A stretch of DNA of 64,000 nucleotides, from contig BSBN01000140.1 of assembly GCA_027924645.1 (NCBI GenBank), forward strand, positions 15,444,501 through 15,508,500, in the 5' to 3' direction. This stretch comes from Cunninghamia lanceolata (Eukaryota > Streptophyta > Pinopsida > Cupressales > Cupressaceae). Shown here one piece after another: positions 61,081-64,000 of the stretch (positions within the stretch are counted from its first letter, which is position 1; each line of letters begins with the position of its first letter). The translations under genes and the position numbers were made by a program. The notes beneath the pieces are model-generated. The model did not search any database. It saw only the letters and a list, made by a program, of their open reading frames with translations, and was not told the origin of the DNA.

Positions 61081-62516
61081 AACACATTGTATGAGGTTAG
61101 GGGGAGTTGTTCATGTCCTATCAATTATCCCCAAGAAGTTTCAAGAAAGAGATTGTTTGATATTTGTGAATATGTGTATATAAGTGCTATAGGTGAACAC
61201 TGATAAGAAGTTCAAGGGCTCAATTCACAGAGTTTGGTGATGTTGATTGACTTGGTTTGTGAGTGTTTTGGTTTATAAATTATTATTTCTTTGTCATATC
61301 ATGTTGTTACATATAAAGATTGAGTTGTCATGGTGTTGCAGTTCAAAGTCATCTTGAGTTTGTGAAGTATTGGATGTAATGGCTAAGAGATTAAGATGTT
61401 TCCAAAAGGCTCTTATCAGATATTAGCATGTGTTGGCTAAAGTGGCTGAAAATAAAAAAATTCAATCCATAGCATTTCTCTCTACATTTGATTTTTAAAA
61501 GTTTTGTTGTAAGGAAATCTTGGTTGGTTGATTTGAATGATAAAGTCAAGAGTCATCATTCTTGTTGGCTGTAGTATATATCACAGGAGGATAGTCTTCA
61601 TCTTCATTGGTTGCAAGTTGTTGCAGATTGATTGTTGTCATTATTATGAAGGTCTTGGCAAGGTCATCCCTTAAGTGGCTATCATGTCATCATGAGTCAA
61701 TTTCATATATGTCAGTCTTCATCTTGTCAAAAGATGAGATCAGAGCATCTCAATAATGATCTATGCTTCAGAATGTATGTGGTTCAGGTCAAGTTGAAGA
61801 GTTTTTTCAGAGTATTGTCTACATGGCTTGTTATATGCTTGTTTCAGGATTGTTCTTGATATTAATATTCTTATATTTTGATCTTTTGTTTTGAGAAATT
61901 TGTTTTGCATGAGAATTTGAGCTTTCAGGTGGATTGGAGATAGTGTCAAAAGAAGATGGTGGACTAGAGATGGGAGTCATGATTATTTGAAAGAGTTCTT
62001 GATGAGATAATTTGACATGTTTATTGATATGTTTATGTCATCTTTGCATAGAGATCAAGTTGGTATTTGATTGCAAAGATATGTCAAGTTTTTCATCTTC
62101 ATAGTGGTATTATATCAAGAAGTGGTATTATGCCTCAAGATGTAAGTTTTTCAGATATGTATTTCATGGTGTCTTGTTACTTTCAAGTTTTTCAGATGCA
62201 GATGTGCAAGGAGAAAGCTTTCAGGATAAGTTTTGGACAGCAAATTGCATAAGTGTTCAGTGCTTTCAATCTTTTGAAAGACAAGTGGTATCGAAGATTT
62301 TGGTAAGTGGTATCTCAATTTTTGGTTGATATGAAGATAATAGGATAACATGAGTTTATGTCTTCAAAGTTCTCATAATGCAATGTAATTGTTATGATCA
62401 AGATATAACATCTTTCAGTGGAGTTGTTCTCAGGGGGAGTTAATTTAGTTTTTGTCATTAGATGTCAAAAAGGGGGAGAAAGAAACAATGCTTTATGGAA
62501 TTTTACCATCAATGAC
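61081..62516 (+). other. E5 non-coding interior
   Basis: About 1.4 kb between the gag stop and the polypurine tract, T/G-rich, with no pol domain. AGGGGGAG words are at about 61100, 62434 and 62471. Confidence 0.65.
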
Positions 62517-62528
62517 AAAGGGGAAGAT
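62517..62528 (+). other. E5 polypurine tract
   Basis: AAAGGGGAAGAT directly before the 3' LTR start TGATGGAGTC. Confidence 0.8.
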
Positions 62529-64000
62529 TGATGGAGTCAGGTTGTCATTGATGTCAAAAAGGTATTAAGGGTGTTGAGTTGTCTACCAATGATGGTTTGG
62601 AGTTGTTGCTTCATGATAAGATGTGTGTTGCTTTAGTGTGTTCAGGACCTCTTCATGTTGATAATGTGTTCTCAAGAGCACAATGTGTCTTTAGTGAGTT
62701 GTTTCTTATTTAGAGATGGTTTCTCAATGGTGCAAGTTTTTATTCTTCATAATAGAATAGGATTTATGGTTCTTCAGAACTTGTTTGATCAGTGGTCTTG
62801 CAAAGAATGTTTCAAGGATGCAGAGTGTTTGATACTTGATAAAGTTGTGGTTGATCTTGTGCAAAGACTTCATAAATAGATATTCAAGGTTAGTTCAGAT
62901 TTAATTTAGGATGTCTTCAAGTGGTAGAGGTTTAATGCAGAGACAATATATTTTTTATTTCTTGTTTCTTGTTTTCATTTCTTCACACATGGTTGTTCCT
63001 ATGTACATAATGTTTGATTTGTGCAAGGGTTTGTGATATTTGATATCAATATGGTTTTGAGTTTGGATTGGTGCCTTCATACATTAGGGATTGTGTTATG
63101 ATCATATGGAGCTTCAGGAGCTCATGTAGACTTCATATTGATTGACTTCATGGATCATGCTTGGAGTTGATCATGAGCTCATAATATTATTCTTGTGTGC
63201 TTTCATGCACATCCATGATACAAGATTCATTTGTTTGAAATCTTTGATGTCTTGTGATGATCCATTATGTGAGACTTGCAAATGCAGAGAATGGACTTCC
63301 AGGACTTGTTGTTTAAGAAGATATCAAAGAAGACCTTAGTTGATTTAGGATTTGTAGTAGTAGGTCAGTGATTGTGGTTTGACATGTCATAGCTGACAGA
63401 GTACTTTATCAACTTCTAGGTATCTATGTGTAAACTCTAAAGAACCTAAAGTAAGATTTTTTAAACTCAAGGAGCCCATCATACAAATAAATCACTTTAT
63501 GTTATAACAGCTTGTTGACATGCTGTCATAAGTTGTCACTTAAAGTGACCTGCTCAAGCGTACTTAATTCATTTTCTAACTGGGCCCCTTTACCTATAAC
63601 TGATGCTCATCTCATTTAAAAAGAGATTAGTCAAAAAGGTATCATATAAATAAGTTTCATATAAATTTGAAAGTCATTAAATATGAGTGGGGTTTGAATT
63701 TGTATGAGCATCAAATATATTTGAGTATGTTTTATAAAGATTCGAAGGCCTTTTTTTAAGGGGAGCAAGCTATAGTTATGGTTTTTTAAAATATTAGAAA
63801 CTTTATGATCGGCCCCTATATGTCATATCCTTATGACATGAAAGAAAATGAATTTTATATGAGATGAGGGCTAAAGAAGTATAAAAGAGTATGTAGCATG
63901 AATTTCATAAAAGATTTTTTAAAGACTATTTTTAATCTTTAATAAAAGGTAGTTTTTTAAGGAAAATAAAGGTAGATTTTTGTGATGTATTAAAGGCAAA
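62529..64000 (+). repeat. E5 3' LTR, partial
   Basis: Matches 49338 to about 50815 with scattered differences and is cut by the window end. Confidence 0.9.

Larger units (their letters stand above)
49338..64000 (+). mobile_element. E5: non-autonomous copia-like element, cut by window end
   Basis: A 2702-bp 5' LTR (49338-52039), a primer-binding site, a gag-like gene interrupted by E6, about 1.4 kb of non-coding DNA, a polypurine tract and the start of the 3' LTR (62529 onward). The window ends 1472 bp into the 3' LTR. Without E6, the interior is only about 2.9 kb and holds no protease, integrase or RT, so E5 depends on another element. The primer site, the TG...CA ends and the gag style place it with Ty1/copia. 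Confidence 0.8.

Overview
The window looks like plant intergenic DNA from a large-genome species, made almost entirely of old, nested LTR retrotransposons. I found no host gene, rRNA, tRNA or CRISPR array. A plant is indicated by Ty1/copia and Ty3/gypsy proteins of plant type, primer-binding sites of plant type (tRNA-iMet-like TGGTATCAGAGC and variants), Tat-type archaeal-like RNase H (aRH), a plant mobile domain (PMD) remnant and solo LTRs. Heavy decay and deep nesting fit a giant genome such as a conifer, but the sequence does not fix the species. Family names rest on motifs read by eye; no alignment or database search was run.

Left part, 1-17361 (+): a Tat-like Ty3/gypsy element, T1. It has LTRs (about 1449-2352 and 16456-17361), a primer-binding site, gag, protease, an aRH placed before the reverse transcriptase, RT, integrase, a 2 kb spacer and a long extra sense ORF (12009-16352) preceded by a plausible 152-bp intron. 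Bases 1-1448 repeat the 3' end of that extra ORF, so the window probably opens in a second, tandemly joined copy. Next are a truncated gypsy fragment resembling Reina chromoviruses (17384-19755, +), a copia element on the minus strand (19756-25870) with a truncated 3' LTR, and the RNase H tail plus 3' LTR of another copia element (25871 to about 27180, +).

Middle, about 27190-49337: AT-rich DNA, then a badly decayed minus-strand Tat element, T2. It reads RT, RH, aRH, integrase, then a PMD ORF on the opposite strand, then its own 3' LTR. Three insertions broke it or its flank: element E4 (31022-37596, TSD CAAAA), solo LTR A (43378-44386, TSD GCATC/ACATC) and solo LTR B (47189-48634, TSD TAATG). 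E4 has LTRs and a primer site but no recognisable polymerase genes; its long ORF contains repeated W-D-P-G motifs and seems to run into the 3' LTR.

Right part, 49338-64000 (+): E5, a non-autonomous copia-like element with 2.7 kb LTRs and only a gag-like gene. Inside that gene sits E6 (53356-60908, TSD AGAAT), also lacking pol, which encodes a coiled-coil/zinc-knuckle protein and a second long ORF of unknown function. The strongest candidates for something undescribed are E4, the E5/E6 pair, and the extra ORFs of T1 and E6. Most coding regions are broken, very often by TAG codons where Gln is expected, so these are fossils rather than active elements.
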